From the NCBI RefSeq assembly GCF_000373385.1, contig NZ_KB891327.1, forward strand, positions 69,689-133,688: a DNA stretch of 64,000 nucleotides, in the 5' to 3' direction. Below, piece after piece: positions 45,452 through 60,287 of this stretch. The DNA is from Thiobacillus thioparus DSM 505 (GTDB lineage Bacteria > Pseudomonadota > Gammaproteobacteria > Burkholderiales > Thiobacillaceae). Each line of letters opens with the position of its first letter. Within the stretch, counting starts at the first letter, position 1. Below the pieces are notes generated by a model. That model was given only the letters and a program-made list of their open reading frames with translations. It had not been told where the DNA came from and did no database searches. The position numbers and the translations under genes were made by a program.

Positions 45452-46251
45452 GCGTGCGGATTGCCCTTGCCGGCGTATCCGGACGGATGGGACGCGCCCT
45501 GCTCGAAGCGGTGGGGACCGATCCCGGTTGTACGCTTGGTGCTGCCATCGACCGTCCCGGCAGCCCGCTGGTCGGACAGGATGCGGGCGCCGCCTGGGGC
45601 GCAGCCAGCGGAGTACGGGTGACGGATCAGCCCGCCGCTGCCCTGCACGGGATGCATGCGCTGATCGATTTCACCCGCCCCGAGGCGACCTTTGGCTATC
45701 TCGATGCCTGCGTCGCGGCCGGCATGCCACTGGTCATCGGTACCACCGGCTTCGACGATGCCGGTAAAGCGCGGATTGCCGCGGCGGCGCAGCGGATTCC
45801 CGTAGTGTTCGCGCCCAATATGAGCGTCGGCGTGAACCTTCTGATGAAACTGGCCGAGCTTGCTGCCCAGGTGCTGCAGGACGGCTACGATATCGAGATC
45901 ATCGAGGCGCATCATCGCCACAAGGTCGATGCGCCCTCCGGTACCGCACTGGGCTTGGGGCAGGCGGTTGCACGGGCGATCGGCCGCGATCTGGCCAGTT
46001 GCGCCGTCTACGGACGCGAGGGCGTCACCGGCGAGCGCGATCCCAAAACCATCGGCTTCGCCACCGTGCGTGGTGGCGATATCGTCGGCGATCACACACT
46101 GCTGTTCGCCGGCATTGGCGAGCGCGTCGAACTCACCCACAAGGCCAGCAGTCGCGCGACGTTTGCCCAGGGTGCGCTGCGTGCCGCCAAGTGGCTGCAA
46201 GGCCGCGCGCCGGGCCTGTACGACATGCGCGACGTATTGAATCTGAATTAA
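45448..46251 (+). CDS. dapB: 4-hydroxy-tetrahydrodipicolinate reductase
   Basis: The 267-residue enzyme reduces the DapA product with NAD(P)H in lysine and peptidoglycan precursor synthesis. The nucleotide motif is [18 protein letters not shown], and the substrate-binding and catalytic stretch is [19 protein letters not shown] 45448 overlaps the bamE stop (GTGA). Confidence 0.97.
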   Translation: MSVRIALAGVSGRMGRALLEAVGTDPGCTLGAAIDRPGSPLVGQDAGAAWGAASGVRVTDQPAAALHGMHALIDFTRPEATFGYLDACVAAGMPLVIGTTGFDDAGKARIAAAAQRIPVVFAPNMSVGVNLLMKLAELAAQVLQDGYDIEIIEAHHRHKVDAPSGTALGLGQAVARAIGRDLASCAVYGREGVTGERDPKTIGFATVRGGDIVGDHTLLFAGIGERVELTHKASSRATFAQGALRAAKWLQGRAPGLYDMRDVLNLN

Positions 46252-46272
46252 CCGCTTTAACAGGAACGCACC

Positions 46273-46527
46273 ATGAACGCCGTCAAGGTCTACAGCACCG
46301 GTACTTGTCCCATCTGCGTCAAGGCCAAGGCCTTTCTCGACAAGCGCGGCATCGGCTATGACGAAGTCCGCATCGATCTCGACCGCGAGGCGATGAAGGA
46401 ATTCGCTGTCATCACCAACGGCGCGCGCACCGTGCCGCAGATCGTCGTCGATGGCACCTGCATCGGCGGTTTCACCGAATTGACCGAACTCGACATGGAT
46501 GGCGGCCTGGATCATCTGCAGCCCTGA
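46273..46527 (+). CDS. grxC: Glutaredoxin 3
   Basis: The 84-residue protein has the redox pair CPIC (residues 12-15) and the glutathione-binding TVPQIVVDGTCIGGFTEL. It reduces disulfides and glutathionylated proteins in the cytosol. AACAGGAACGCACC precedes the ATG. It is in the typical betaproteobacterial place downstream of dapB. Confidence 0.95.
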   Translation: MNAVKVYSTGTCPICVKAKAFLDKRGIGYDEVRIDLDREAMKEFAVITNGARTVPQIVVDGTCIGGFTELTELDMDGGLDHLQP

Positions 46528-46564
46528 ACGGGACGGCGCGCGCGCAGGAAAGCGTGCTTAAGCA

Positions 46565-46593
46565 TTGAAGCCGGGTCGCGAATCGACTATAAT
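46565..46593 (+). promoter_or_regulatory. Sigma-70 promoter of carAB
   Basis: TTGAAG (46565-46570), a 17-base spacer and TATAAT (46588-46593) fit a strong sigma-70 promoter. Transcription would start near 46600, about 80 bases upstream of carA. Confidence 0.8.
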
Positions 46594-46606
46594 TGCGGCA
46601 TTCAAG

Positions 46607-46643
46607 TTCAGGCGGGTTCGCGCAAGCGGCTCGCCTGAATTTT
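46607..46643 (+). promoter_or_regulatory. Hairpin with U-tract in the carAB leader, possible attenuator
   Basis: TTCAGGCG (46607-46614) pairs with CGCCTGAA (46632-46639), extended by weaker pairs, and is followed by four T residues at 46640-46643. It lies just after the predicted start of transcription and before carA, as expected for a pyrimidine-responsive attenuator or a short pause hairpin. The U-tract is short, so this is tentative. Confidence 0.5.
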
Positions 46644-46682
46644 GTCACCTGCGTCACGCTCATTCGTCTTGCGGAGTCCTCC

Positions 46683-47822
46683 TTGTCACGTGCCCAGCCC
46701 GCCATCCTTGTTCTAGCTGACGGTTCGGTATTTCGCGGCCTGTCCATCGGCGCCGACGGCATCACGACCGGCGAAGTAGTCTTCAACACCGCACTGACCG
46801 GTTATCAGGAAATCCTCACCGACCCCTCATACTCGCGCCAGATCGTGACGCTGACCTATCCGCATATCGGCAATACCGGTGTCAATGCCGAGGACGTCGA
46901 GTCGGGCCGCATCCATGCGGCAGGTCTGGTTGTGCGCGACCTGCCTCGCCTGTATTCGAATTTCCGTGCAAGCCAGTCTCTGGCCGACTACCTCAAGAAC
47001 CAGAGCATCGTGGCGATCGCCGACATCGATACGCGGCGGCTGACCCGCGTCCTTCGCGAAAAAGGCGCGCAAAACGGCTGCGTCATGGCGGGCGCGGTGG
47101 ACGAAGCCAAGGCGCTCGAGGCTGCGCGCGCCTTTCCCGGCCTGACCGGCATGGATCTGGCCAAGGTAGTGAGCGTGTCAAAAGCCTATGAATGGAACGA
47201 GACCGAATGGAAGCTGGGGCGTGGCTACGGCCAGCAGGCCGCACCGCGTTTCCATGTGGTGGCTTTCGATTACGGCGTCAAGCGCAATATCCTGCGCATG
47301 CTGGCCGAGCGTGGCTGCCGCCTCACCGTGCTGCCGGCCACGGCTACCGCTGCCGCAGCGCTGGCATTGAAACCGGACGGCATTTTCCTCTCCAACGGCC
47401 CGGGCGATCCGGAGCCGTGCGATTACGCGATCCGGGCGATCGGCGAACTGGTGGCGGCGAAGATTCCCACCTTCGGCATCTGCCTGGGACATCAATTGCT
47501 TGCGCTCGCTTCAGGTGCTAAGACCGTCAAGATGAAGTTTGGCCACCACGGCGCCAACCACCCCGTGAAGGATCTCGACAGCGGCCGGGTGGCGATCACC
47601 AGCCAGAATCATGGCTTCGCGGTGGATGCGGCGACCCTGCCGGCCACCTTGCGCAGCACCCACGTTTCCTTGTTCGACGGTTCGCTGCAGGGGCTGGCCC
47701 GTACCGATGCCCCCGTGTTCAGTTTCCAGGGCCACCCGGAAGCCAGCCCCGGCCCGCACGACATGAGTTATTTGTTCGACCGATTTATTCAGCTGATGGC
47801 TGACCATGCCCCAGTACACTAA
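46683..47822 (+). CDS. carA: Carbamoyl-phosphate synthase small subunit
   Basis: The 379-residue amidotransferase subunit supplies ammonia from glutamine to CarB. The N-terminal domain has [19 protein letters not shown], and the glutaminase has the nucleophile Cys in [15 protein letters not shown] (near residue 266) and the Glu/His in [13 protein letters not shown]. The start is TTG 46683 with GGAG six bases upstream; no ATG fits. Carbamoyl phosphate feeds arginine and pyrimidine synthesis. carB follows after 2 bp. Confidence 0.97.
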   Translation: MSRAQPAILVLADGSVFRGLSIGADGITTGEVVFNTALTGYQEILTDPSYSRQIVTLTYPHIGNTGVNAEDVESGRIHAAGLVVRDLPRLYSNFRASQSLADYLKNQSIVAIADIDTRRLTRVLREKGAQNGCVMAGAVDEAKALEAARAFPGLTGMDLAKVVSVSKAYEWNETEWKLGRGYGQQAAPRFHVVAFDYGVKRNILRMLAERGCRLTVLPATATAAAALALKPDGIFLSNGPGDPEPCDYAIRAIGELVAAKIPTFGICLGHQLLALASGAKTVKMKFGHHGANHPVKDLDSGRVAITSQNHGFAVDAATLPATLRSTHVSLFDGSLQGLARTDAPVFSFQGHPEASPGPHDMSYLFDRFIQLMADHAPVH

Positions 47823-47824
47823 TT

Positions 47825-51031
<3,207 letters not shown>

Positions 51032-51048
51032 TCTGAAAAGGCAAGGTT

Positions 51049-51525
51049 GTGAACAAATTCCCTCTCACCGTCGTGGGCGCCGAAAAATTGCGCGTTGAAC
51101 TGCAACACCTGAAAAGCGTGGAGCGCCCCGCCGTGATCCAGGCGATTTCCGAGGCGCGCGCGCAGGGCGACCTGTCGGAAAATGCCGAATACGATGCTGC
51201 CAAGGAGAAGCAGGGCTTCATCGAAGGCCGCATTGCTGACCTTGAAGGCAAGCTGGCCAACGCGCAGATCATCGATCCCACCACGCTGGACGCGGATGGC
51301 CGTATCGTGTTCGGCGCGACGGTTGAGCTGGAAGACGTCGAATCGGGCGATACCGTCACATATCAGATCGTCGGCGACGACGAGGCGGACATCAAACAGG
51401 GCAAGATTTCGGTCTCGTCTCCCATCGCCCGCGCGCTGATCGGAAAATATGCAGGCGACAGCGTGGATGTCCAGGCGCCTGCTGGCGTGCGCCAGTACGA
51501 AGTGCTGGACGTCCTGTACAAATAG
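51049..51525 (+). CDS. greA: Transcription elongation factor GreA
   Basis: The 158-residue protein has the coiled coil with the acidic tip [20 protein letters not shown] and a C-terminal globular domain with [18 protein letters not shown]. It rescues backtracked RNA polymerase. The start is GTG 51049, with AAGG about seven bases upstream. It lies 17 bp after carB, the usual order in betaproteobacteria. Confidence 0.97.
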   Translation: MNKFPLTVVGAEKLRVELQHLKSVERPAVIQAISEARAQGDLSENAEYDAAKEKQGFIEGRIADLEGKLANAQIIDPTTLDADGRIVFGATVELEDVESGDTVTYQIVGDDEADIKQGKISVSSPIARALIGKYAGDSVDVQAPAGVRQYEVLDVLYK

Positions 51526-51526
51526 C

Positions 51527-51985
51527 ATGCGACGTTTCTGGGACGGCCTTGCCGGCGGATTGCTGGTCCTGTGGATCGGCGGCATGTGGGCGATCGGCTA
51601 CGTCGCCGCGCCGGTATTGTTCGCCAATCTGGGCGACAAGCAACTGGCCGGGATGCTGGCCGGCCGGCTGTTTGCGGTGATGGCGTGGATCAGTATCGCC
51701 GCCGCGGCCTACCTGCTGATCTACCGGTTTGCCCGCGATGGCGCTGCGGCACTGAAAACCTTGTTTTTCTGGGCGGTGGCGTTGATGCTGGCATTGACGC
51801 TGGCCGGCCACTTCGGCATCCAGCCCATCATGCAGAGCCTGAAGGACCAGGCCATGCCGCATGCCGTGATGCAAAGCGTGTTTGCCGACCGCTTTGCCCG
51901 CTGGCATGGGGTATCGAGCATTCTTTATCTGATTCAGAGTGTGCTGGGCCTGTTGCTGGTCTGGCGCTCGGGGCTGGCGCGATAA
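51527..51985 (+). CDS. DUF4149 family membrane protein
   Basis: The 152-residue protein has four membrane helices, starting with LAGGLLVLWIGGMWAIGYVA, followed by PVLFANLGDKQLAGMLAGRL and ending RWHGVSSILYLIQSVLGLLL. The function is unknown. ATG 51527 lies one base after the greA stop, so it is cotranscribed. Confidence 0.85.
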   Translation: MRRFWDGLAGGLLVLWIGGMWAIGYVAAPVLFANLGDKQLAGMLAGRLFAVMAWISIAAAAYLLIYRFARDGAAALKTLFFWAVALMLALTLAGHFGIQPIMQSLKDQAMPHAVMQSVFADRFARWHGVSSILYLIQSVLGLLLVWRSGLAR

Positions 51986-52002
51986 ACGTCCCTTTTCTGG
52001 AG

Positions 52003-52299
52003 TCAGCTCGGCAGGACGATCACAGGCTTGCTGGCAGCGCGATAAATCACCAATATCTTGCCGATCTGCTGCACCGGCGCGGCCCCTGTGGTTGTACAGA
52101 TTTCCTCCAGCCAGGCGCGACGCATGTCCGGTGCGTCGCTGGCCGCCTTGATCTTGATCAGTTCGTGCGAATCGAGACCGCGTTCGATTTCCTTCAATAC
52201 GGCAGCGGTCAGCCCCTGGTTGCCGATCATGACCACCGGCTGGCGGTTGTGGGCCAGGCCCTTGAGGAATTGCCGCTGGGCGGGCGTGAGTGGTTTCAT
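52003..52299 (-). CDS. yhbY: Ribosome assembly RNA-binding protein YhbY
   Basis: The 98-residue CRS1/CRM-domain protein has the fingerprint LTPAQRQFLKGLAHNRQPVV, the GNQG loop (MIGNQGLTAAVLKEIERGLD) and IKIKAASD. It binds pre-50S ribosomal RNA. AAGGAAG lies five bases before ATG 52299; a longer frame to 52356 would overlap the divergent rlmE start and is rejected. Confidence 0.93.
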   Translation of the reverse strand: MKPLTPAQRQFLKGLAHNRQPVVMIGNQGLTAAVLKEIERGLDSHELIKIKAASDAPDMRRAWLEEICTTTGAAPVQQIGKILVIYRAASKPVIVLPS

Positions 52300-52340
52300 T
52301 GCATCTTCCTTAAACTGAGCGCGGATTGTAGCCGATAGAG

Positions 52341-52991
52341 ATGGTGCAGAAAGCAAAGCGAACCAAATCGGGCAGTGCCTGGATGCACGAGCACGTGACG
52401 GATCCCTACGTCAAGAAAGCGCAGCAGGATGGTTACCGTTCGCGTGCCGCGTATAAATTGCTGGAAATCGACACGCGCGACCATCTGTTGCGCCCCGGCA
52501 TGACGGTGGTGGATCTGGGTGCCGCACCCGGCAGCTGGTGTCAGGTGGCCGTGCAGAAGATGAAGAAGCAGGGCAGGGTCCTGGCGATCGATCTGCTGCC
52601 GGTGGCGCCAATACCGGGCGTCGACAGCCTGGAAGGCGATTTCACCGAACGGGCGGCGCTGGCCTGGCTGGAAGAAAAGTTGCACACTGGGCGAGTTGAC
52701 CTTGTTTTAAGCGATATGGCCCCCAATATCAGCGGAGTGATGCTGCGCGATCAGGCGCGACATTACGAATTGTGCGAGTTGGCGCTTGATTTCGCGGTGA
52801 ACTGGCTGAAACCAGATGGGGCTTTCCTCGTCAAAGTGTTTCAGGGGGTCGGGTTTGAGGATTTTCGTGCCCGGATGCGGCAGGCTTTCGAACAGGTGCT
52901 GATCCGCAAGCCCGACGCATCGCGAGACCGCAGTACCGAGGTTTATTTGCTGGGACGCCGCCCTGTTGCAGCGCGGGATGGCGGGTCGTGA
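52341..52991 (+). CDS. rlmE: 23S rRNA (uridine-2'-O)-methyltransferase RlmE
   Basis: The 216-residue SAM-dependent enzyme methylates U2552 of 23S rRNA. It has TVVDLGAAPGSWCQVAVQKM, LVLSDMAPNISGV and the KVFQG motif near residue 171, with the K-D-K-E catalytic set of the family in place. It is divergent from yhbY with a 41-bp gap and precedes ftsH, the usual rlmE-ftsH pair. Confidence 0.96.
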   Translation: MVQKAKRTKSGSAWMHEHVTDPYVKKAQQDGYRSRAAYKLLEIDTRDHLLRPGMTVVDLGAAPGSWCQVAVQKMKKQGRVLAIDLLPVAPIPGVDSLEGDFTERAALAWLEEKLHTGRVDLVLSDMAPNISGVMLRDQARHYELCELALDFAVNWLKPDGAFLVKVFQGVGFEDFRARMRQAFEQVLIRKPDASRDRSTEVYLLGRRPVAARDGGS

Positions 52992-52998
52992 TGATGCC

Positions 52999-53028
52999 GT
53001 GACAAGCTGGCAGTATAGGGTTTAGAAT
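52999..53028 (+). promoter_or_regulatory. Possible promoter and leader hairpin of ftsH
   Basis: GTGACA (52999-53004), an 18-base spacer and TAGAAT (53023-53028) could serve as a promoter. The -10 overlaps TTAGAATGAGTCTAA (53022-53036), similar to the palindrome near msrB. A hairpin GTGCTG/CAGCAC lies in the leader at 53039-53054. Confidence 0.45.
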
Positions 53029-53067
53029 GAGTCTAAGCGTGCTGGATTCAGCACCCAAGGAGTAAAC

Positions 53068-54960
<1,893 letters not shown>

Positions 54961-54989
54961 GCGGGGACATAGCGTTACCCATTACAATG

Positions 54990-55014
54990 GAGGGGCTTTG
55001 GCCCCTCTTTTTTT
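54990..55014 (+). terminator. Intrinsic terminator abutting the folP start codon
   Basis: GAGGGGC (54990-54996) pairs with GCCCCTC (55001-55007) around TTTG and is followed by seven T residues (55008-55014). The folP ATG begins at the next base, 55015. The left arm carries the only GGAGGGG near folP. Confidence 0.9.
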
Positions 55015-55854
55015 ATGTCTGTTCTCCACGCCGGTTCGCATCGCCTTCCGCTCTCACGCCCTCGCATCATGGGGGTCGTCAATGTCACGTCCGATTCATT
55101 CTCGGACGGCGGGCAATTGCACGATACGCAGGCAGCGATTACCCATGCGCTCAAGCTGAGCGAACAGGGCGCCGATATCCTTGACGTCGGTGGGGAGTCG
55201 ACCCGCCCTGGCGCGACAGCGGTACCCGTCGACGAGGAAATCCGGCGTGTGGTGCCTGTGATTGAGGCGCTTGCGCGTGAAGGTTGCCTGGTATCGGTGG
55301 ATACCAGGAAGCCTGGGGTGATGCGTGCAGCGCTCGCTGCAGGTGCGACGATGGTGAATGATGTCGCTGCCTTGCAGGCGTCGGATGCGATGGAGGCAGT
55401 GGCAGCGTCGGGGGCCGCCGTGTGCCTCATGCATATGCAGGGCGATCCTCAAAGCATGCAGCAGTCGCCCCGTTATGCCGATGTGGTGGATGAGGTGAAA
55501 CAGTTTTTGCGGGCCAGAGTACAGGTCTGCGAGGCCGCCGGGATCGCACGCGAGCGGCTGGTGATCGATCCGGGGTTCGGTTTCGGCAAAACGCTGCAAC
55601 ACAACCTGGCGCTGTTGAAGCATCTGGGAGGGCTGGCTGAGCTGGGCGTGCCGATACTGGCCGGATTATCGCGCAAGTCGATGCTGGGCTCCCTGACAGG
55701 ACGTGCCGTGGATGAACGTGAATTCGCCGGCGTGGCGGCGCACCTGATGGCGGTGGCGCAGGGTGCCCGCTTGGTCCGGGTACACAATGTAATGGCCATG
55801 CGCGACGCGCTGGCCATCTGGAATGCAGTGGAGGAATACAAGGATGGGACGTAA
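55015..55854 (+). CDS. folP: Dihydropteroate synthase
   Basis: The 279-residue TIM-barrel enzyme joins pterin pyrophosphate and p-aminobenzoate in folate synthesis. It shows [33 protein letters not shown] and [15 protein letters not shown]. The ATG at 55015 fits the family N-terminus, but no free ribosome site precedes it: the ftsH terminator ends at the base before. The next in-frame ATG (55069) would remove conserved residues and is unlikely. It overlaps glmM by 11 bases. Confidence 0.96.
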   Translation: MSVLHAGSHRLPLSRPRIMGVVNVTSDSFSDGGQLHDTQAAITHALKLSEQGADILDVGGESTRPGATAVPVDEEIRRVVPVIEALAREGCLVSVDTRKPGVMRAALAAGATMVNDVAALQASDAMEAVAASGAAVCLMHMQGDPQSMQQSPRYADVVDEVKQFLRARVQVCEAAGIARERLVIDPGFGFGKTLQHNLALLKHLGGLAELGVPILAGLSRKSMLGSLTGRAVDEREFAGVAAHLMAVAQGARLVRVHNVMAMRDALAIWNAVEEYKDGT

Positions 55855-57208
55855 ATATTTCGGTACCGACGGCGTGCGGGGCAAAGTGGGCGAGTCGCCC
55901 ATCACGCCCGAGTTTGTGATGCGCCTTGGCTACGCCGCCGGACAGGTCTTGGTGGCCGACCGTGGCAGCCTGCCGCCGAACGAGCACCCGACCGTGCTGA
56001 TCGGCAAGGACACCCGCATTTCAGGCTACATGCTGGAAGCCGCATTGGAAGCCGGCTTCACCGCCGCCGGGGTGAATGTGCTGATGACCGGGCCGATGCC
56101 GACACCGGCGGTAGCCTATCTGACCCGGGCACTGCGCCTGCAGGCCGGCGTGGTGATCTCGGCGTCGCACAACCCATTCGAGGACAACGGCATCAAGTTC
56201 TTTTCTGCCAGCGGTCAAAAACTGCCGGATAGCGTGGAAGAGGCGATCGAAGCGCGGCTGGACAGCCCGATCGTGACCGTCGAAGCGCGCCAGCTGGGAC
56301 GTGCCCGCCGCATCGAGGATGCCGCAGCGCGCTACATCGAGTTCTGCAAGAGCACCTTCCCCAACAGCCTCGATCTACGCGGGATGCGCATCGTGGTGGA
56401 CTGCGCCAATGGCGCGACCTATCACATTGCACCGCATGTGCTGCACGAACTGGGTGCCGAGGTGATCGCCATCGGCAATGAGCCGAACGGCTTCAATATC
56501 AACGACGAATGCGGCGCCACGCATACCAAGGCGCTGTCCGACGCAGTGCGCGCGCATCGCGCCGATCTGGGCATCGCGCTGGATGGCGATGGCGACCGGC
56601 TGATGATGGCGGACGCTCAGGGACGCGTGTACGACGGCGACCAACTGGTCTACGTGATCGCCCGTCATCGCATCCAGACGGGTTACATGAAGGGGGGGGT
56701 GGTCGGTACGCTGATGACCAATCTCGGCACCGAACATGCGCTGGCGCGCATCCAGATTCCGTTCGAACGGGCCAAGGTGGGCGACCGCTATGTGCTCGAG
56801 CGACTGCATGCCAATGGCTGGACGCTGGGCGGAGAAACCTCCGGCCACATTCTGTGTCTGGACAAGCACACCACCGGCGACGGGATAGTTTCGGCCCTGC
56901 AGGTGCTGCGCGCACTGCGCGAAACCGGTGAAACGCTGGATGCCTTCACCGCAGATCTGGAAACCTATCCTCAGGTGATGATCAATGTACCGGTGGCCAA
57001 GGGGTTCAAGCTGGATGCGGCGCCTGCTGTCAGCGCATCGGTCGCCGAGGCGGAGGCCGCACTGAATGGCAGCGGCCGGATTGTCCTGCGCGCATCCGGG
57101 ACCGAGCCGCTGATTCGTGTGATGGTGGAAGGGCGCGACGCCGATCTGGTTCGACACACGGCTGAAACAATTGCCACGGCCGTCAAGGCTGCAGCCACGA
57201 GCGGGTGA
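55844..57208 (+). CDS. glmM: Phosphoglucosamine mutase
   Basis: The 454-residue enzyme converts glucosamine-6-phosphate to glucosamine-1-phosphate for UDP-GlcNAc. It has [20 protein letters not shown] at the N-terminus, the phospho-Ser loop [14 protein letters not shown] (near residue 105), the metal loop [13 protein letters not shown] and the phosphate-binding [18 protein letters not shown] 55844 has GGAGG nine bases upstream and overlaps folP. Confidence 0.97.
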   Translation: MGRKYFGTDGVRGKVGESPITPEFVMRLGYAAGQVLVADRGSLPPNEHPTVLIGKDTRISGYMLEAALEAGFTAAGVNVLMTGPMPTPAVAYLTRALRLQAGVVISASHNPFEDNGIKFFSASGQKLPDSVEEAIEARLDSPIVTVEARQLGRARRIEDAAARYIEFCKSTFPNSLDLRGMRIVVDCANGATYHIAPHVLHELGAEVIAIGNEPNGFNINDECGATHTKALSDAVRAHRADLGIALDGDGDRLMMADAQGRVYDGDQLVYVIARHRIQTGYMKGGVVGTLMTNLGTEHALARIQIPFERAKVGDRYVLERLHANGWTLGGETSGHILCLDKHTTGDGIVSALQVLRALRETGETLDAFTADLETYPQVMINVPVAKGFKLDAAPAVSASVAEAEAALNGSGRIVLRASGTEPLIRVMVEGRDADLVRHTAETIATAVKAAATSG

Positions 57209-57217
57209 TTTCCCGTC

Positions 57218-57251
57218 CTGAAATATATCTGTAATATTCGCCCGTTAGTAT
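57218..57251 (+). promoter_or_regulatory. Pho box and -10 element of pstS
   Basis: Bases 57218-57236 (CTGAAATATATCTGTAATA) match the PhoB consensus at 15 of 19 positions, counting the direct CTGnnA-type repeat. A TAGTAT -10 element follows at 57246-57251, nine bases after the box, as in PhoB-dependent promoters. It controls the pst genes. Confidence 0.8.
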
Positions 57252-57301
57252 GGCGACGTCGCCCCATGCGGCAACGTCAACTACTACCGGAGATATTACA
57301 C

Positions 57302-58318
57302 ATGCGTACACTCAATAAACTGGCTCAAGGGACGCTGGCTGCGGCCATGGGTCTGGCTTTCAGTGTTGGTGCCTTGGCTGCCGACATTACAGGCGCAGGC
57401 GCAACCTTCCCCTATGCTGTTTACACGAAGTGGGCTGAGGCATACAAGACCGCTACGGGCAACCAGGTCAATTACCAAGGGATCGGCTCGTCGGGCGGCG
57501 TCAAGCAGATCAAGGCCAAGACCGTTGATTTTGCCGGGAGCGACGCGCCGGTTCCGGTGGCCGATCTGGAGGCGAACCATCTGGTCCAGGTTCCCACCGT
57601 GATGGGTGGCGTGACCATCGTCATGAATGTCCCCGGCTTTGAATCCGGCAAGCTGAAGCTGGACGGCATGACCGCAGCCGACATTTTCCGTGGCGCGATC
57701 ACCAAGTGGAACGACCCTGCCATCGCCAAGCTGAATCCTGGCGTCAAGCTGCCGGATCTGGCCATTACTGTGGCACACCGTTCGGACGGTTCCGGCACGA
57801 CCTATGCGTTCTCCAACTACCTGGCCAAGCAATCGATGGCATTCAAGCGTGATGTCGGTGCCGGCAACACGGTGAACTGGCCTGCCAACGGCGTGGGCGG
57901 CAAGGGCAACCCGGGCGTCGCAGCCAACGTGCAGAAGATCAAGGGTGCAATCGGCTACGTCGACATCGCCGATGCAATGAAGAACAACATGAACTTCGTG
58001 GCGCTGAAGAACCGTGCCGGCAATTTCATTGTGCCGAATCAGCAGTCGGTAGCCGATGCCGCTGCAGGTGCCGACTTCCATGTCAAGGGCATGGCCCCCG
58101 ACCTGCTGGATCAGTCCGCCAAGAATGCATGGCCCATCACGACGGCCACCTTCATGCTGGCCTATGAAAAGGGCGATGCCGCGAAGCAAAAAGGCGTGGT
58201 CGACTTCTACACCTGGTCGCTGAACAACGGCCAAAAAATGGCGGCTGAGCTTGGCTTCGTGCCCCTGCCGCCCAATGTTGTGAAGATGGTTGAAGCGGAA
58301 ATGAAAAACATCAAGTAA
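57302..58318 (+). CDS. pstS: Phosphate ABC transporter substrate-binding protein PstS
   Basis: The 338-residue protein has a signal peptide of about 26 residues and the PstS motifs DITGAGATFPYAVYTKWAEA, GIGSSGGVKQI, DFAGSDAPV and AHRSDGSGTTYAFSNYL. It binds phosphate in the periplasm. CGGAG precedes ATG 57302 by about nine bases. It leads the pstSCAB operon; pstB is the last gene, and phoU is not adjacent. Confidence 0.97.
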   Translation: MRTLNKLAQGTLAAAMGLAFSVGALAADITGAGATFPYAVYTKWAEAYKTATGNQVNYQGIGSSGGVKQIKAKTVDFAGSDAPVPVADLEANHLVQVPTVMGGVTIVMNVPGFESGKLKLDGMTAADIFRGAITKWNDPAIAKLNPGVKLPDLAITVAHRSDGSGTTYAFSNYLAKQSMAFKRDVGAGNTVNWPANGVGGKGNPGVAANVQKIKGAIGYVDIADAMKNNMNFVALKNRAGNFIVPNQQSVADAAAGADFHVKGMAPDLLDQSAKNAWPITTATFMLAYEKGDAAKQKGVVDFYTWSLNNGQKMAAELGFVPLPPNVVKMVEAEMKNIK

Positions 58319-58347
58319 TGCATTAGGCTTGACCTGACTTGATGTTG

Positions 58348-58370
58348 GCCGGGGGCGTCCACCCCGGCTT
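58348..58370 (+). terminator. Hairpin in the pstS-pstC intergenic gap
   Basis: GCCGGGG (58348-58354) pairs with CCCCGGC (58362-58368) and is followed by only three T residues. It is more likely a partial terminator or RNA-stabilising hairpin that keeps pstS expression above pstCAB than a full stop. Confidence 0.55.
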
Positions 58371-58438
58371 TCTACGAAAGCGGCTGCTTCAGGCGGCTGT
58401 TTTCGCAGACAAGAAATCGAATCGATAGGCACCCCACA

Positions 58439-59416
58439 GTGAGTGAGCCCAGCGCAACCGCCGGAATCGATCTGCACGCCAAGCAGGTCCGGAAATTTCG
58501 GCTGCAGGACAGGTTTTTCCATCATTCCACGCAGGTTTTCGCCTTTGTTGTGCTGGCGGCGCTGGTGGGTATTCTGGTATCGCTCTCCATCGAAGCCTGG
58601 CCCAGCCTCAAGGCGTTCGGCCCGTCCTTTCTGTGGACCAACGTCTGGAGCGTGCCGGACGACAAATTCGGCGCGCTGGCTGCAATCTATGGCACGGTGA
58701 CGACGTCCGTTCTGGCCTTGCTGATAGCGGTGCCGGTCAGTTTCGGGATCGCTCTGTTCCTGACCGAAACCTGTCCGCTCTGGCTGCGCCGGCCCTTGGG
58801 TACGGCGATCGAGTTGCTGGCCGGGATCCCCTCCATCGTATATGGCATCTGGGGATTGTTCGTGTTCGCGCCGTTGTTTGCCGATCACATCCAGCCGCCT
58901 TTGCAGGCGCTGCTGGGCGACGTTCCGATCATCGGCGGCTGGTTCTCCGGCCCGCCCATTGGGGTCGGCATCCTCACCGCCAGCATCGTGCTGGCCTTGA
59001 TGGTCATCCCCTTTATTGCGTCGGTGATGCGGGATGTGTTCGAGACCGTGCCGCATGTACTGAAGGAATCCGCCTATGGGATCGGCTGCACCAACTGGGA
59101 AGTGGTGCGCAACGTCGTACTGCCTTATACCCGTGTGGGCGTCATTGGCGGCATCATGCTGGGACTGGGCCGCGCGCTGGGCGAAACGATGGCGGTCACC
59201 TTCGTGATCGGCAATGCCAACCGTATCAATGGCAGCCTGTTTGCGCCGGGCACCTCGATCGCGTCGACCCTGGCGAATGAGTTCGGCGAGGCCACGCCCG
59301 GCTTGCATATTGCCTCCCTATTCGCTCTGGGCCTGGTGCTGTTTATCATCACCTTTATCGTGCTGGCCATTTCGCGCTGGCTGATCAGCCGCAGCATGGG
59401 CTCCGAAGGTCTGTAA
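58439..59416 (+). CDS. pstC: Phosphate ABC transporter permease PstC
   Basis: The 325-residue inner-membrane permease has six membrane segments and the binding-protein-dependent transport loop [20 protein letters not shown], plus [20 protein letters not shown]. It pairs with PstA. The start is GTG 58439 with only a weak ribosome site; a 120-bp gap with the hairpin separates it from pstS. Confidence 0.96.
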   Translation: MSEPSATAGIDLHAKQVRKFRLQDRFFHHSTQVFAFVVLAALVGILVSLSIEAWPSLKAFGPSFLWTNVWSVPDDKFGALAAIYGTVTTSVLALLIAVPVSFGIALFLTETCPLWLRRPLGTAIELLAGIPSIVYGIWGLFVFAPLFADHIQPPLQALLGDVPIIGGWFSGPPIGVGILTASIVLALMVIPFIASVMRDVFETVPHVLKESAYGIGCTNWEVVRNVVLPYTRVGVIGGIMLGLGRALGETMAVTFVIGNANRINGSLFAPGTSIASTLANEFGEATPGLHIASLFALGLVLFIITFIVLAISRWLISRSMGSEGL

Positions 59417-59423
59417 GGCGCGC

Positions 59424-60269
59424 ATGATGAAACTGTATACCCGTCGCATCTGGATCAACCGCATCGGCATCACGCTGTCCATGGCTGCGATGAGCCTGGG
59501 GCTGATCGCGCTGTTGTGGATTTTGTGGACGCTGTTTTCAAAAGGCTTTGCCGCCTTGAACTGGGACATGTTTACCCAGGACACGCCGGCGCCAGGCTCC
59601 GAAGGCGGTGGCTTGCGTAACGCCATCGTGGGCAGCGGTCTGATCCTGCTTTTTTCCATGCTGATCTCGACCCCGATCGGCATTCTGGCCGGGATTTATC
59701 TGGCTGAATTCGGGCGTGTCTCAAAGTTTGCGTCGTTCACCCGTTTCATGACCGACATCATGCTGTCGGCACCGTCCATCGTCATCGGTCTGTTCGTGTA
59801 TGCGCTGTTTGTAACGACCACCGGTGGTTTCTCCGGCTGGGCAGGGTCGCTGTCACTGGCGTTGATTGCCATTCCGGTGGTGGTGCGAACGACCGAGAAC
59901 ATGCTGAAACTGGTGCCCACCAGCTTGCGTGAGGCGGCCTTTGCCGTGGGTGCGCCGCGCTGGCAGGTGTCGCTCAAGGTGACCCTGCGCGCGGTCAAAT
60001 CCGGCGTGGTGACCGGTGTTCTGCTGGCCATGGCGCGGATTACCGGCGAGACCGCGCCGCTGCTGTTCACCGCGCTCAACAACCAGTTTTTCAGCACCAA
60101 TATGGACAAACCCATGGGCAATCTGCCTGTGGTGATTTACCAGTTTGCCTTGAGTCCATATGACAACTGGGTCAATCTGGCCTGGGGTGGTGCGTTGTTG
60201 ATCGCTTTTCTGGTGCTGGCGGTCAACATCGGCGTGCGTGTGGTTTTCCGCAATAAAGACAAACGTTAA
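59424..60269 (+). CDS. pstA: Phosphate ABC transporter permease PstA
   Basis: The 281-residue permease has six membrane segments, the stretch MLSAPSIVIGLFVYALFVTT and the EAA-type loop REAAFAVGAPRWQVSLKVTL. Two adjacent ATGs (59424 and 59427) can start it. It lies 7 bp after pstC. Confidence 0.96.
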   Translation: MMKLYTRRIWINRIGITLSMAAMSLGLIALLWILWTLFSKGFAALNWDMFTQDTPAPGSEGGGLRNAIVGSGLILLFSMLISTPIGILAGIYLAEFGRVSKFASFTRFMTDIMLSAPSIVIGLFVYALFVTTTGGFSGWAGSLSLALIAIPVVVRTTENMLKLVPTSLREAAFAVGAPRWQVSLKVTLRAVKSGVVTGVLLAMARITGETAPLLFTALNNQFFSTNMDKPMGNLPVVIYQFALSPYDNWVNLAWGGALLIAFLVLAVNIGVRVVFRNKDKR

Positions 60270-60287
60270 TTTCCCCGGAGCTTTCTG

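Noticed and set aside
57296..59308. Minus-strand frame of 670 codons across pstS and pstC
   Set aside because: It crosses two well-identified genes and the gap between them and has no family resemblance.
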